Assembly (NCBI GenBank): GCA_029215795.1
Contig: JARDYH010000002.1
Location: 44,748,001-44,812,000, forward strand
Length of the DNA: 64,000 bases
Direction of reading: 5' to 3'
DNA from: Anniella stebbinsi
Lineage: Eukaryota > Chordata > Lepidosauria > Squamata > Anniellidae
The notes under the pieces are model-generated. The model ran no database searches and was not told the origin of the DNA. It worked only from the letters and a program-made list of their open reading frames with translations. A program made the translations under genes and the position numbers. Shown piece after piece: positions 44,402 through 56,116 of this stretch. The number at the start of each line of letters is the position of its first letter. Positions within the stretch are counted from its first letter, which is position 1.

Positions 44402-46644
44402 AATCTTATGAACAGAACATCCCTTATGAGAACAAAAATGAAATGATAGAAAAAAGACACATTCTGTGGTTTTAGTAAGTAGATGCAACAACATTAGCGG
44501 GCCATGTCTGTGCTTTGTATGTAATGAGTGATGATATCTGATTATGTGATATACCTCCTTTTCATTATATGGTTTATTTTAATGCTGGGCCAAATCCTGT
44601 CACCTATTTTGTGGAACTTCTTCTCTCCTTGTGAAAGACACATAGTTTTTTCTGCCTCTTTCAGAGGGAGGGGGAATTTTTGGAGAATTTTCTCTTTGGA
44701 GAGGGGGGCATCATTTTCATATACCTTTAAAAAGTGTAGCCAGTTGTTTAAGGGGGTCTTCTTTCTATTTTCCATAAAAACAACAAAAAGTTTGGAGTTT
44801 GGAGTTTGGAGAAGGCCAGCAGTTATTTGTGAATGCATATTGGAGAACATGTGAACTCTCCATCTCCAATAGGCATTCTGGAAGAACTCTTGGGCTCCAG
44901 CAAGTACCAGTGGTGTATTTTTTAAAAGAATAAAAAAACTTCCAACACTTAAAACTTCCTACACTTAAAAAGGTTTGTAGAAACCATGTCCCCCTCCCCT
45001 AGGAAAAAATTCTCATCTCACCCAGCCTCTTTCATCAGAGTTTTCATTTTACCCCACCCCCCCACAAAATCATGAAAATGGAATAATCAAATTTTTTGGC
45101 ACAGCACTGATTTATTTATTGAAAGAACATAAATGCTTACAAAGCCAGCCAGAAGGTCATGCTCAATTCATTGGAAGAGCTTCTTACTCTTTCAATTCCT
45201 TGATTTATTTGCCAATATTTTAATTGCATTGTGTCCGGTGAAAAATGTTATGGAGGTCTTTTTTCCTTTATCTCTACCAATGGAACTGAAAGTATGCATG
45301 TGGGTTTGTATGTCTGGAAATGTTTGCCCTCTTCCAGATGAACTACAACCTTGAAATTTGTGGTACTGATAGGTCTTCATGTGCAATGTACCAAAAATCT
45401 GAAAACCAGAATTTCTGCATTTTAACTACTTTTAACGTTTAAAAACAAATCCTAGAGTGATGCCTACAACTTCTAGCATGCCTACAACTCCCAGCAACTC
45501 CGAAGGAATGCTAGGAGGTGTAGGCATTTTACAGATCATGGGGGATCACCCGCAGCCACATGGGTGTTCTCACAAGATCTCTTTAGTGCCTACACATCCC
45601 AGCATGTCTAGGACAGAACTATGGGAGTCCAATGAGATCTGATTCCCTCCTCTCTCTGTTGTTGGCTGCCCTGGAGCTATTAGTAGGGGCTGCAGTCAAC
45701 ATGGCCATTTGTGAGTCATGGTGCTCAGGAGCCACACCAAGTAGTACATCCTGCCTCGCTCAGTGTTCCTGTGACACAGTGCTGGGCTTTGGATGGAAGC
45801 TCCAAGCAGGTAAGAGCAGTCCTAAGGAGGAGCCAACAGTAAAGCTGGGGCATGGAATGGAAGCTCTCCCTACCTTCACATGTATAAAATGGTATCTTGT
45901 GTGTGGGCCCAAATAGCCATGCACCCAGATACACACACAACACACCCCAGTGTGAATCAGAATCAACAAAATTACCTCATAGACATATATCTTATTTTTG
46001 ACATAAACATTATTCAGGGACCCGAGAATGTCAGCTATGTCAGCTAGTAAACAACATTCTTGTGCAAAACTGTGCAGGCATTTTACAGTTCAATGCATTT
46101 TTTTTCTCTCACATCAGGTATTTTATGTTTTTTAAGAAACTGTGATATTCAAAAGATATGTTCTTTCCTCCTTTTCTCTAAATGCTGTTGGAGATAGTAA
46201 GCCATGCACACTATAGTCCCCAAAGTGACTGTCTTTAATCAGTTTTAAACGATCGCCTCTCCACATCTGTGGTAAAATGTGTTTAATATAAACAATACCC
46301 CCCCCCCCCCGTCTTTCTGTTCAGCACAGAGGCTACTTAAAACTCAATGCAACAGGAGTGGAGACAGAAATGAAAATGGATGCTGCTGTTTACAGTGGGA
46401 GGAATCACCCTAAATGTTCATTGCATGTCATCACTGAAAAATCCTGGTGTGCCTCTATTTATGAATCTTGACTGTGCCTGATATGAACCAAAGCTATTAA
46501 TCTTTTTTGTTCTTTTGTATTGTGAGAAGCTGATATGAGAATTGGACATTCAATTAGTTCAGTGAAGTTTATTCCTACTACTGTTTTTTCTGCTACTGCT
46601 GCTGGCATGGGATGGTGGTGGTTGCATATGATCACTTGATTTTG
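44402..46644. other. Mostly unassigned DNA
   Basis: It includes a small hairpin at 45461-45526 (TGCCTACAACTTCTAGCA against TGCTAGGAGGTGTAGGCA) and a C run at 46298-46310. Frames at 44528-44854 and 45632-45916 have no domain; the second is followed by GCAGGTAAGAG, a splice-donor-like string, but no partner exon is visible. Confidence 0.4.
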
Positions 46645-46645
46645 C

Positions 46646-46682
<37 letters not shown>

Positions 46683-46685
46683 ATC

Positions 46686-46726
<41 letters not shown>

Positions 46727-46738
46727 ATCTATCATCTA
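46645..46738. repeat. ATCT tetranucleotide microsatellite
   Basis: Two long ATCT runs are separated by ATATCATCT. The array ends in ATCTATCATCTATAT. Confidence 0.97.
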
Positions 46739-47080
46739 TATAAATAAATAAAAGGTGTTTATTTGTATGTCCTCAGTGTACTCGAAAACCGTACATATGA
46801 TTGTAATGAAACTTCTTTTACTATTTGTTCTACCTCTGTCCAGGATGGTTTTAGGCATAGTAAAAAAAATTGAACCACCATCTTGAACCAAAAGGCAGCA
46901 AATCAAAATTTTGAAAGATGTACTGCTTCAATACTATTTAATCAATTTCAACCAAACTTTGCATCATAATTCACCACTGCAGAGAGCAGATTCTAACCAT
47001 ACAAGAGACATGTTTTTCATGGTTTTTGAGACATTAAAAAAATCCCTAAATATTGACAAACAGAAAAACAAAAACCATGT
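46739..47080 (+). repeat. Microsatellite-associated repeat, family unknown
   Basis: Directly after the ATCT array come TATAAATAAATAAAAGG, TTTATTTGTATGTCCTC and CTCGAAAACCGTACATATG, then AATCAATTTCAACCAAACTT. This phrasing recurs in transposable elements of many animals in which a microsatellite precedes the element end. I cannot name the family. Confidence 0.35.
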
Positions 47081-47516
47081 TAAAGTATGAAAATAAGAAC
47101 AATCACAGTTTGAGGCCAGGGAAGATTAGTAGGCCAAGTTATAGATCTGCTCCCTACCCTCTGTTGTGGGGCAGCTTCATCTAAGGAGGGTGGAGTGGAT
47201 AAATACCTTCCTTGGGGGATAGTGGGGTGGACTATGGCAGGGGCCATGCCTAGGGGTGCCAGCAGGTGTGCCTTACTCAGGCAGGGTGGGCACAGTGTGT
47301 CCAACTGTGACAGCTATGTAAATTTGATTGAAGGCTTCTCTGTATCAACTGAAAGGCAATTCCAACCCAAAGCAAAGCCAGATCTGTTAGCTAGTGCTCC
47401 CTCTTTGCATTCTCCCTCTTGCTTTTTTGTGCATACTTGATGAAGTCTTAAACATTCTCTTTAACCATGATTATCTAACCTGATTATCCATGGCTATGCT
47501 TTGTGAAATGCCTAAC
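47081..47516. other. Unassigned DNA
   Basis: I recognise nothing. Confidence 0.35.
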
Positions 47517-48235
47517 TGCCACGCCCGGCTACAGCCTGGGCATGGGGAGGTTATTGCGGGGGGGAGTGAGGGTGAGGTGTGGAGCCTAGCCATTGGCTGC
47601 CTCTAAGTCAGGCCACCAGGGAGAGGGGAGGGGAATGTGTGCCTATTTAAGGCCATTTACCCCTCCTCTCTCCCTCTTCGGATTTTCGGCCCCCTCCCTG
47701 TAGGTAGTGTGGGCATGCTGGTTGCTCTGTTGAGGGCCAAGTAAAATTTTTTTGCTCATAATTTGTCATTGGTTGTGAGTTTTTTCGCCTACTTCACACT
47801 ACAAGACAGGTGGGAGTATAAATAGGTTAATTGGCTCATAATTCAGTCATATTTAATAGGCAGTAATGGTGGGCATCTTCAGAGGGATAGGATCGGTGAG
47901 CATTCAGAGGCACCGTTGTGGTGATCGGTAATGCCTGAGGCTCCCTGGCTGCGAGTCATGTGGCCCAGCTGGTGGAGATAAGGGTTACCTTTGAGGCCAA
48001 CCTTCCTCACACACTCAGAGTCATGCGGCATGAGGATGGGGTGACACGGAAGGCATCCCTACCCCAAAAGGGGGAGCCTGAGAGATGGTGAATGGGCTGG
48101 TGCCATTTTCTAGGTGATGAATGCATCGCCCGATTACACAACGGCTGATTGCTGTATGAAAGGTAGATGCCCACTTAGGTTCCTCTCTACAGATCTTTCA
48201 ATAAAATGTGGCCATGTTTAAATCCCAACTTTATG
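47517..48235 (+). promoter_or_regulatory. Possible retroelement terminal region
   Basis: It has a TATA-like CCTATTTAAGGCC near 47642, a pyrimidine-rich segment just downstream, and TTTCAATAAAATGTGG (a poly(A) signal) near 48197. This order of promoter and polyadenylation signal on the plus strand suits a terminal repeat of a retroelement. The recombinase remnant at 50167 lies on the same strand 2 kb downstream, so the two could be ends of one shattered element. The inference is weak, because no matching second copy of the repeat is visible here. Confidence 0.35.
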
Positions 48236-48541
48236 TCCGCCGCAACTGCACTACCTGCCAACTTTAGAACACTTGCAGAACACAGATTGTTATGATGGGA
48301 AGGGCAATTGTGGAAGAAGGGCTTGTGCATTACCAAGCTCCAAGGGGTGTACAGAGGCACATTACACACATATGTCACATACAGGATCCTTGTTAAGAGA
48401 TGTCAGAGCACCCACAGTCATGAATGGAGGGTAAGTTCTACCCTCACTGCAACAGTGTTCCAAAATGTAATGGCATACCATTTCCTACATTGGTTGTGTG
48501 AAGGTTTAAGACCTATAGAGGGAAGGTAATAAAGTCAGGCC
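48236..48541. other. Unassigned DNA
   Basis: I recognise nothing; the 73-codon frame at 48308-48529 has no domain. Confidence 0.35.
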
Positions 48542-48931
48542 TGTTGGGAAGGGGTATCCCTGAGAGGAATAGTTTTGTTTCTCCAGTTAAGAATAATTTA
48601 TTTGGTTAAGTTTCATTTCTCCAGTTATGTTTCATAGCTTCAAGGTTGAAATAGTATTTTCCGGTTTGGGGAAAAGGGGGGATAAAAGGAGAGAGCCAGC
48701 AAAAGAGAGAGAGAGAGAGAGAGAGGGAGAGAGGGAGAGAAGACCAGAGGTGCAGTTAAGGGTAAAATAACCTGCATTTGCCACTTTTATTTTCTTTTAA
48801 TTCCTTTGTATCACTTGATACCTCTGTATTACTGTATTGACTCAATACCTTTACTTGTAATTTGGTTGTTTTAATATTCTAATAAACTGTTGTGTTAAAC
48901 CTAAAGTGTCTAGAGTGCCACGCACCCCACA
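48542..48931 (+). mobile_element. Possible solo LTR
   Basis: It begins TGTTGGGAAGG and may end GCACCCCACA. Inside are GGGGATAAAAGGAG (TATA-like, 48678-48691), a GA array at about 48700-48740, and CTAATAAACTGTTGTGTTAA (poly(A) signal at 48881). The spacing of TATA-like box, poly(A) signal and CA end suits the U3-R-U5 order of an LTR. No 4-6-bp target duplication and no adjacent primer-binding site were found. The family is unknown and nothing coding is attached. Confidence 0.4.
48700..48740. repeat. GA-rich microsatellite
   Basis: A GA run with GGGA interruptions, inside the putative LTR. Confidence 0.9.
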
Positions 48932-48969
48932 TCAACATCCTAAACCCACATTAATAGGAAGGGGAAGTA

Positions 48970-49010
48970 TGACTGGCTGGGGAATGCTGGGAGTTGTGGG
49001 ACTTTTTTCT
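48970..49010. repeat. Half copy of the 8521 hairpin repeat
   Basis: GACTGGCTGGGGAATGCTGG and GTTGTGGGACTTTTTTC match the right half of 8521-8577, and the match continues into TATAGGATTGTACCCTT. Confidence 0.6.
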
Positions 49011-50166
49011 CTGTCTAAAATGTATAGGATTGTACCCTTAAGATATTTGACATATCCATATTTTCAATATATTTTAATTGCAGGCAAGACTACATTCTGC
49101 TTTGCAACAATATACTAGAAAGATGTGACTTTTAGGTTGTGGTAAACAAGGTTCCTTGTGATTTATTAATAGACAAAGAAAATAGACCATTGAAATACTG
49201 AGAACTGAACAAAAGAGGCCAATATTCATGTTAGAACTTTGTGTTTTACTTTTCTTTTCTTCACCTTCCTTCCTCCCCAGTATTTAGAACTTTTCATAGA
49301 CCAGGTCACCTTCTTGACATTTTCGTGAATTGTTGTTAATGAGGCTGTTGAAAATAAAAGGTAGTTGTTCATAGCTTTTCTTATTGAACTTCGTTTCACC
49401 TAAAGACAGAACAAGACAAATGCCTGTGAAGCTCAAAGGAAAAGGAGAAAGTAGAAGGACGAACTAGAAAAAGTAGATGCTTCTTGCAATACTTTAGGAA
49501 CAATTGAAAGCAACTTACTCACTAGAAATATCTAAACAATGCTCTTTTAAAACAAGTATTTTGTAGAAAAGTTTTAGTAATGCTTCTTATATTGACCACC
49601 TTCGTCGAACTAAGGATGCATCCAGGTCATTTTTTACTGCTGACTATGAGGCTTCATAGAAGTTTTGCATATCTGTAAATAATTAAGTTTCAACAAAACA
49701 GATGATAGAAATGGCCTTCCCCCATGTCCCGGCACACGGCCGTGGGGAAGCAGTTGCAGGCAGCAGGAAGGGTGGGATGTGCCTGGCTACCATTGGTTGT
49801 GAACTGGTGGCACCACCGGCCAGGGTGGAACAGTGCAGCCTTTGTTAATCAGCCACGCCTAGCCCTCAGCCTCTTTGGAATTGCGGCTTCAGAGGTGTGG
49901 GAACTGAAGCCGTTCAGAGCCACATGGCCTCAGCGTGGGTGTCTGGCAAGGAGTGGCTGAAGGACATTGGCGACCCAGCCTACCAAACAGAGAGATGGCC
50001 GCCAAAACAGTCACTGTAGCTGGTGCATGCCTTTAGTCGATGCTTTATCATGTAACCAGGTGCAAAGGTTCTGGGAACTGGCACCTTGGACTCGGGCACT
50101 TCCAGAAACCATGCCAGCTGCACTATGGGAGATTAGCAGTCTGAAGCTAAGCAGGCCATGATGCAC
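49011..50166. other. Unassigned DNA, GC-richer in its last third
   Basis: From about 49715 the composition resembles the recombinase remnant that follows, and it may be an unrecognisable upstream part of the same element. The frame at 49724-49960 has no motif I know. Confidence 0.4.
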
Positions 50167-51285
50167 TCCATAGCCCCCAGCACCTACACCAAGGCAGGTA
50201 CAGAATTTTCCATCTTCAGGTCTCGTATGCAGCTCCACCAGTTGTGGCCCATGCCCATAGGACATCTTGTTCAATTTTGTGTATATTCCCAGTAGAAAGG
50301 ATGATTTGCCAGATCTATTGGAGGCAAGATTGCAGCTCTTGCCTTCTGGACCAATATTAAGGGTATACAGGATAACACTTCTGATTTCAGGGTCCGGCAT
50401 GCCCTTCATTGTTGGGTAAAGTAATTACCCGTGATAGTGGATGCTCAGCATCCTTTGTCTCTTGATATTTTAATGGGCTTATTTGGGACTTGGCCAACTG
50501 TGTGCAATTCCCAGTATGAAGCAACCCTATTTCACGCTACAGTACTCACGACTTTCTTTGGAACATTTAGGGTCTCTGAACTGGTAATGTCTTCCAAGGG
50601 CAACACGTCTGGGAGAGCCTTTCAATTCCATGGTATTTCTTGCTCCTCAGATGGGGTGCATATCCAACACCGAAAGTCTAAGACTGATCAAGAGGTATTT
50701 GTACCTGGATTTCCCTATGCCCAGCTCCTGTTCTGAACTGTGCCCAATTAAGGCACTGGAGGCTTTACTAGCCATGAGATGGTTCATCGGTGGGATATTA
50801 TTTTGTCACTGTGATGGAGCCCCTTTGATGAAATACCAATTCTGGGCCATTACTAAATTGGCCTTATAAGCGCTGGGCCTCAGTGCCTTCCACTTTGGTA
50901 CACATTCCTTCTGTATCGAGGCCTCTTCCACAGCTGCTGTTTTGGGATTTGCACCCCACAAAAAATGTGCCATGGGTAGGTGGTATTCTAACGCATTCCG
51001 CTCTTATATCCAGCTGTTCCCCAGGCATTAGGAGCACAGTTGTGGTGGTTATGGTTGTCACATTTTTTCTTTTCTCTTAGATCCTGGAATGTATGGGAAC
51101 CAGTGTGTGTCCTGATCTGTGGGCATAGCATGGTTTTCTGGGCCGAACGGAGGGCTTCTCAGTCAGGCAGCAGAACACAGCTTAGACTCAGCCAGTGTGC
51201 CAATGTCAGTGGTTGGGCAGATGCGGCATGCGGTTGGAGCGCTTCCTGCCCTTGTTATACCTGCAGACAAATTTCCACCAACTAG
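50167..51285 (+). pseudogene. Tyrosine-recombinase retroelement remnant with SGNH-like segment
   Basis: The frame starting at 50167 reads SIAPSTYTKA, then KIAALAFWTNIKG and, after in-frame stops, TLFHATVLTTFFGTFRVSELV and HRKSKTDQ. These are the N-terminal and first catalytic blocks of DIRS/Ngaro-like tyrosine recombinases (Arg kept at 50569-50571). After a +1 shift near 50737 it continues ELCPIKALEALL, MKYQFWAITKLAL, a stop, then FHFGTHSFCIEASSTAA. Here the HxxR arginine is Cys (50912-50914). The tyrosine box follows as MGRWYSNAFRSYIQ (Tyr at 51005-51007). Back in the first frame, LICGHSMVFWAERRASQ near 51112 matches the GHS motif of an SGNH-hydrolase-like domain known with such elements. 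It has stops, frame changes and a lost catalytic residue, so it is inactive. A Crypton origin is less likely but not excluded. Confidence 0.75.
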
Positions 51286-51771
51286 AAGAACTTCAGTACT
51301 CAACAGTTGGTATAAAGGTAATAATTGTTATTACAATAATAATTATATGCTTAGCTGGCTTGGTAGCCATGAACAGTAACAAGACAGTACCTAGGGACTA
51401 TCTAATAAGCTACTGCAGGTGTTCATAGCAGCTGTTCTGTTCAGGAGGTAGAAAAACAAGCTGCAGTCATTTCCCCACCCTAGATATTTTTGGAAAGTGT
51501 CTTTTGGGTACATTCATTGCCCTGTGTAGTAACAAGTGTCTAGGTCATCAGTTTCCCTCTGTGGGAGTAATGATTCACATGAATGCTCTCCTTTAAAAAC
51601 AACAACAAAAAAACAAAACAAAAAAACAAAAACAAAAAAACTTTCTAAGCTTAAAGAGTCCTTGGTAGCTGAAATCTGCTCTGTTATTTTATTATTTTAG
51701 TGAATATTTGAGTATGTTTCCTCGCTTATCATTATATATTGGTGCATTCCTATCACATCTATATGTGAAAC

Positions 51772-51840
<69 letters not shown>

Positions 51841-53060
51841 CAAAGGGCACTACTCTAAAGACTGAGCTAGCAGCTACATCTTTTTCTTTTTTTATTCTAG
51901 AGTACTAAGTACAAAGATCCTGATCTGGACCAGAGCCCTAGTGTGCCAGGCAGGGAGGAGGGGTTAACCACAATACAGATTGTGAAATACTCATCCATTT
52001 GTTTTAATGTGTGAGTTGTCCAAAGTCAGGATTAGATCCCTAGAAGGAAAGACAGTGGGACCTATCCCTATACTACAGAAGAAAGAGAAACCTGATGTAA
52101 AGACAACAGTGAACACCATAGAGCAATGCAAGAACTGGGTGGGAGGAGGGGGGGAAATTGTATGCAACCATCTGGAGGATAAAGCATTACCTTTTCAATT
52201 GCTGTGGTGCTAGTTGCAACATTATCCACATCCACCTAGTGAACCCCAGTATTCCATTGGAAGAAACTAATCAGCTTTTGAGTATGTATCGTCATGCTAC
52301 ATCAACACCAATGCGAAAATGCAAACTCAAAATTTCCAACTCAAAGATAAATAGGAAATACACAACAGGAAATACACTGCTTAGGCCTTGAGGTGGTCCA
52401 TTAGCCCCAAGAAGGCCAGACATGCACAATGTGTAGCCCATGAGCCAAGGTGTTTGATGGTAACACCACATAGCTGAAAGCAGCATCCACAACTTTTGTT
52501 TGCAATGATTAGTGTTGTGCCAAATCCCCTCCTGATCTTTCACTGTCTCTTCCCTGTGAAAGTGGCAGCTCTTTTCCTGCTTCTTTTGCAGAGGTAGTAA
52601 GAATTTCAGAGAGATTTCTCAGTGAGCAGGACTTCAGGGTTACCTTATTGTAATGAAGTGGCCAAGCTATATGTAGGTGTGCTCTTTGTTTTTCAACTTT
52701 GTTCTGTTCTCCTGTGCTTTGCAGCCTCGCCATTGTTTGTACTTTCTGAAAAGCCACCAGAGTACTTGACCAGGATTTCTTCCTTTGAGACATTTTGGTA
52801 CTGCTGCCTACTGAATGCCTGAAAGCCCAGAGAGATGGTGGTGGCAGTGTCCTTGTAACAACATAAACAAAAGCCCTCAGTCATTTAAATAGAAAAGCAG
52901 GAGACAAATAAAAATAAACTAAACACTAAACTCAAAGTACAATGCTATGTGTAGGATATTCGATGGTAGGATATTGCTGGTCTCACCCTCTGCAGATGCC
53001 CCACTTATGATAAGGGCATAAAGAAGCCATTCTGGGGGGAGGTTTGGGGCAGATTGGCAT
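51286..53060. other. Unassigned DNA with simple repeats
   Basis: An A-rich CAAAAA block lies at 51597-51641, a GT then ACAG array at 51774-51842. Otherwise nothing is recognised. Confidence 0.4.
51774..51842. repeat. GT dinucleotide then ACAG tetranucleotide array
   Basis: A GT run switches at about 51801 to about nine ACAG units. Confidence 0.97.
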
Positions 53061-53100
53061 CGAGTCAAGCCAGATCTACACTGAGTTAGGCCAGCTCATG

Positions 53101-53379
53101 GATTTCCATTATTATTATTATTATTATTATTATTAGCAATTTCCACAAATTTCCACAGCAATTTGTGCAAATTATGCAAATCACATCCACATTTTGTATA
53201 ATTTGCACAAATGGCAACCAGAATTTGCAAAAATAATATTTTTTCACGCACAACACCCTCCAAAAATATTTCTAGATTTCAGGAACAAATCCCTGGCTCA
53301 GCTCACAAATGCATACTGAGTTGGAGATGCTGTAGGAATCCTAAAAGGATCAGATTTCCCAGCCACGGCCATCCCTACT
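53101..53379. mobile_element. hAT-like remnant with ATT array
   Basis: An ATT array (53109-53135) is followed by repeated AATTTGTGCAAATTATGCAA blocks and GGCAACCAGAATTTGC, ending in GGCCATCCCTA. The right end resembles the TAGGGATG terminus; the left end is not found. Confidence 0.45.
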
Positions 53380-53446
53380 TTCATTTTCAATCTAGAAGCT
53401 GACTAGTTATGAAATTTGGCGATATCACTAGTTCTATGCTATAGAT

Positions 53447-53798
53447 CAGGGGTGCGGAACCTCAGGCCCAGGGGCCAAATCGACTCTTTCTTGAGTCACA
53501 ACATGGCCCTACAGGGTTCCCCAGAAGCCATGCCCCCTTTCCCTGACCCTACTCTCTTTTCCCCAACCATCAGTTATTTGAGAATTTCCTGGGTTTTATA
53601 CAGTTTTTCCCTGTTCTAACAGGTTGAAATGCCTCTCCTAAGACTTAGTTACTGGCAGTAGGAGCTTTAAACTAAAATATGCTACTATTTTTGGTATTTC
53701 AGACCCACCATTTTCACTTTGGTCCTGCCAACCAGTGGAAGGTGAACCCTGATACCATATCTGAAGTAGAATCCAGCCCTCAGGCTGAAAGACACCTG
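53447..53798. mobile_element. hAT-like non-autonomous element (CAGGGGTGCGGAACC)
   Basis: It starts CAGGGGTGCGGAACC, a classic hAT terminus, and ends in a decayed AAGACACCTG. The flanks CTATAGAT (53439-53446) and TTATACAT (53799-53806) agree at 6 of 8. The interior contains GGGCCAAAT near the left and GAATCCAGCCCTCAGG near the right, as in sibling 60257-60727. Non-coding. Confidence 0.7.
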
Positions 53799-53806
53799 TT
53801 ATACAT

Positions 53807-55079
53807 GGAAGCATGGCTGGTATAAATAAACACATCATCTGTCTTTAAAGTGTATATAAAGCTATGTGGAAAAACCCAAAGAACCAGTCCGAGGCAATCT
53901 GGATGTGTGTGGCGAGGGAAGCAAACTAAGATTGTCTTTCACCTAAAATTCTGAAGAAGTGATCTGAAAACTTGGCTAAGCATTAAGTTGTAACTCAAGT
54001 CTACTGCACCACCAATAAAACTTGGGACAAATGTGTTTTGAGTTTCTGGCTACAACATTCATTTCTCACAAATGTTAGCCTTTCCAATTTAGAAAGAAAG
54101 GTTTACCCCTCTCTCTGGGAGTCATAATGATCCGGGAGGAAGTCCCAGTTTTGGAATAACATAATAGATTAGTAATAGTACGATAAAGGGTGGAGGAGTG
54201 GAAAGAAAGAGCATGTTAAATATTATTGTTTCATCCCTGTTTGGGTGGATTATGGAAGATGTTAAGCTTCAAAGAACATTTCTAGTCTGGAAGAGGAAAC
54301 TCAATCCAAGAAGCCACTCAATTATTTTCATGCCTCATGTGGATGAGCAGTTGAAGTGAATAGGGCAGCTGGCATTGAACTGACATTTCTGTAGTGATGA
54401 ACACGATTGTTAAGCTGTAAAAAAGAGAGAGAAAGATTCTGGCATAAACGTCAAACCTTTTTGGTTGGATGCTTACTTTGTGCAGAAAAGCATTAAAAAA
54501 TTCAGCTCAGCTGTACATATTTATTTATACTGATGCATTTCATCCGTAATACTAGTCAATTTTCAGCTAGATGAGCTCTCAACACAATTCACAAAAAAAA
54601 AAAAAAAAACACGAAAGGACAACCTCCCTTTTCTAGAAGCAGTGTGCAAGTATCCCCCAGACCCTGTCCACCTTGCCCTACACTGGATTTGAGCAGCGTA
54701 GCACCACCACTTACCCCACAGGTACACCAGGAGATAACAATCATCTACAAGGGAGGAAGTGATGTTGTGTCTTTCACTCCCAATATGACGTGTGGAAGGG
54801 GTGGGGCTCATATCAGTAGGACACTTCTGGCCTTCAGGCTGCCAGTTGACCTTTACTGATCTCTCTTTTTGTGCAATATTTTAGTGGTGATGAGAAAGCT
54901 ATGCATTACATTGCAGTTTATTTTAAGATATGTAGGTGGGGGAAAGATGTATATTGTATCCATGTTTATTTTATCATGTGAGTGGGAAAACATATATATT
55001 ATACTCAAATTCTTAGGAAACCAGTAAATTCCAAACCATTTTTTTCCTAGGAGTGGTGTCTGTTTGGTTCCTTTCCTGT
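53807..55079. other. Unassigned DNA
   Basis: An A run lies at 54592-54609; nothing else is recognised. Confidence 0.4.
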
Positions 55080-56010
55080 GTCTCCCTGAGGGCATCTTAG
55101 GAGATTGTGTGAGCAGCGCTAAATTGGGTCTGGCTGGTGAAGGGACGAGAACAAATAGATACAGAGGCATGGCCACAACTTTTACTGACTCACTTGAATA
55201 GGCTTGGCAGCAGCATAGGGCGTGGATCCTGTAATCAGCCAGCCCGCCTGCTGACCGATTCTTCAGCCCACATGCCGGGAACACTGGTGGTGGTTGGAAG
55301 GGCCAGGAGCACACCACGGGACACACTATGGTGCACACCGCTAATGTGAACCCCTTGCCACCATCACGGAGGTGGCCAGTTCACAGTCCCCATGATGGTC
55401 TGGTCTTGGTGCCATGTCCCCAAGATCCCTTATGGGAATCCTCACTGTGGGGGAGCAGGAAGACCAATCCCGCTCCCCCTCACCAATGGATCCAGCCCAA
55501 TGCCGATCATGCCTATGTAAGTTGTGACAAATGTTATCAAATGAAGCATCCACAAAGAATTTACTCATAGTCCAGATCAACTTATTTGCAATGGAATTGA
55601 TCTTGCAATGGGGAAGGCAAAACATCCTGCACAGTCTTTGCCAAGTGGTGTGCAGGTAAAACTCCTTCCCAGCCCCATTAACTGGAGATTACTTCTGCCA
55701 CTGCAAGACATCTTACTACCAGGAGCGGGTGGGTGGGGAAGTCAGCAAATGCAATCCTGGAGCCTCAAAGGAAGGTTTGCCATTGGGAGACTCAACTTGA
55801 ACTGGAGGCAGAACAATGGCGCAGTTTCACTCTGCTGGGTCTGCCTCTTTGGCCCCAACCCCATCATTGCACTGATTGACTCATCAGTCCCCGCCTGGGA
55901 ACGGGATGCTGCTTCTGGGGCTATGCTGCTGTGGTGGCTGTGCTACTGCTCTTTACCAGCCCTTCTCACTTCACTGCAGGCCTGCACTCCTCCACAATTC
56001 ATCACTCCAT
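55080..56010. other. GC-richer unassigned block
   Basis: This stretch is GC-richer than its surroundings and has overlapping frames on both strands (161 codons minus at 54853-55338, 135 codons plus at 55608-56015), none with a domain I can name. It may be an eroded retroelement body, but no family-defining motif is visible. Confidence 0.3.
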
Positions 56011-56076
56011 GTTAAGGGCATGAACTTGGCTTTCCACTTATATTAACTTATATTCATGTGTCAACTTGTTTTTTTA

Positions 56077-56115
<39 letters not shown>
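56077..56115. repeat. AAT microsatellite
   Basis: About thirteen AAT units. Confidence 0.97.

Positions 56116-56116
<1 letters not shown>

Noticed and set aside
45632..45916. Possible first exon with splice donor (GCAGGTAAGAG)
   Set aside because: The frame has no domain, no upstream promoter evidence and no matching downstream exon.
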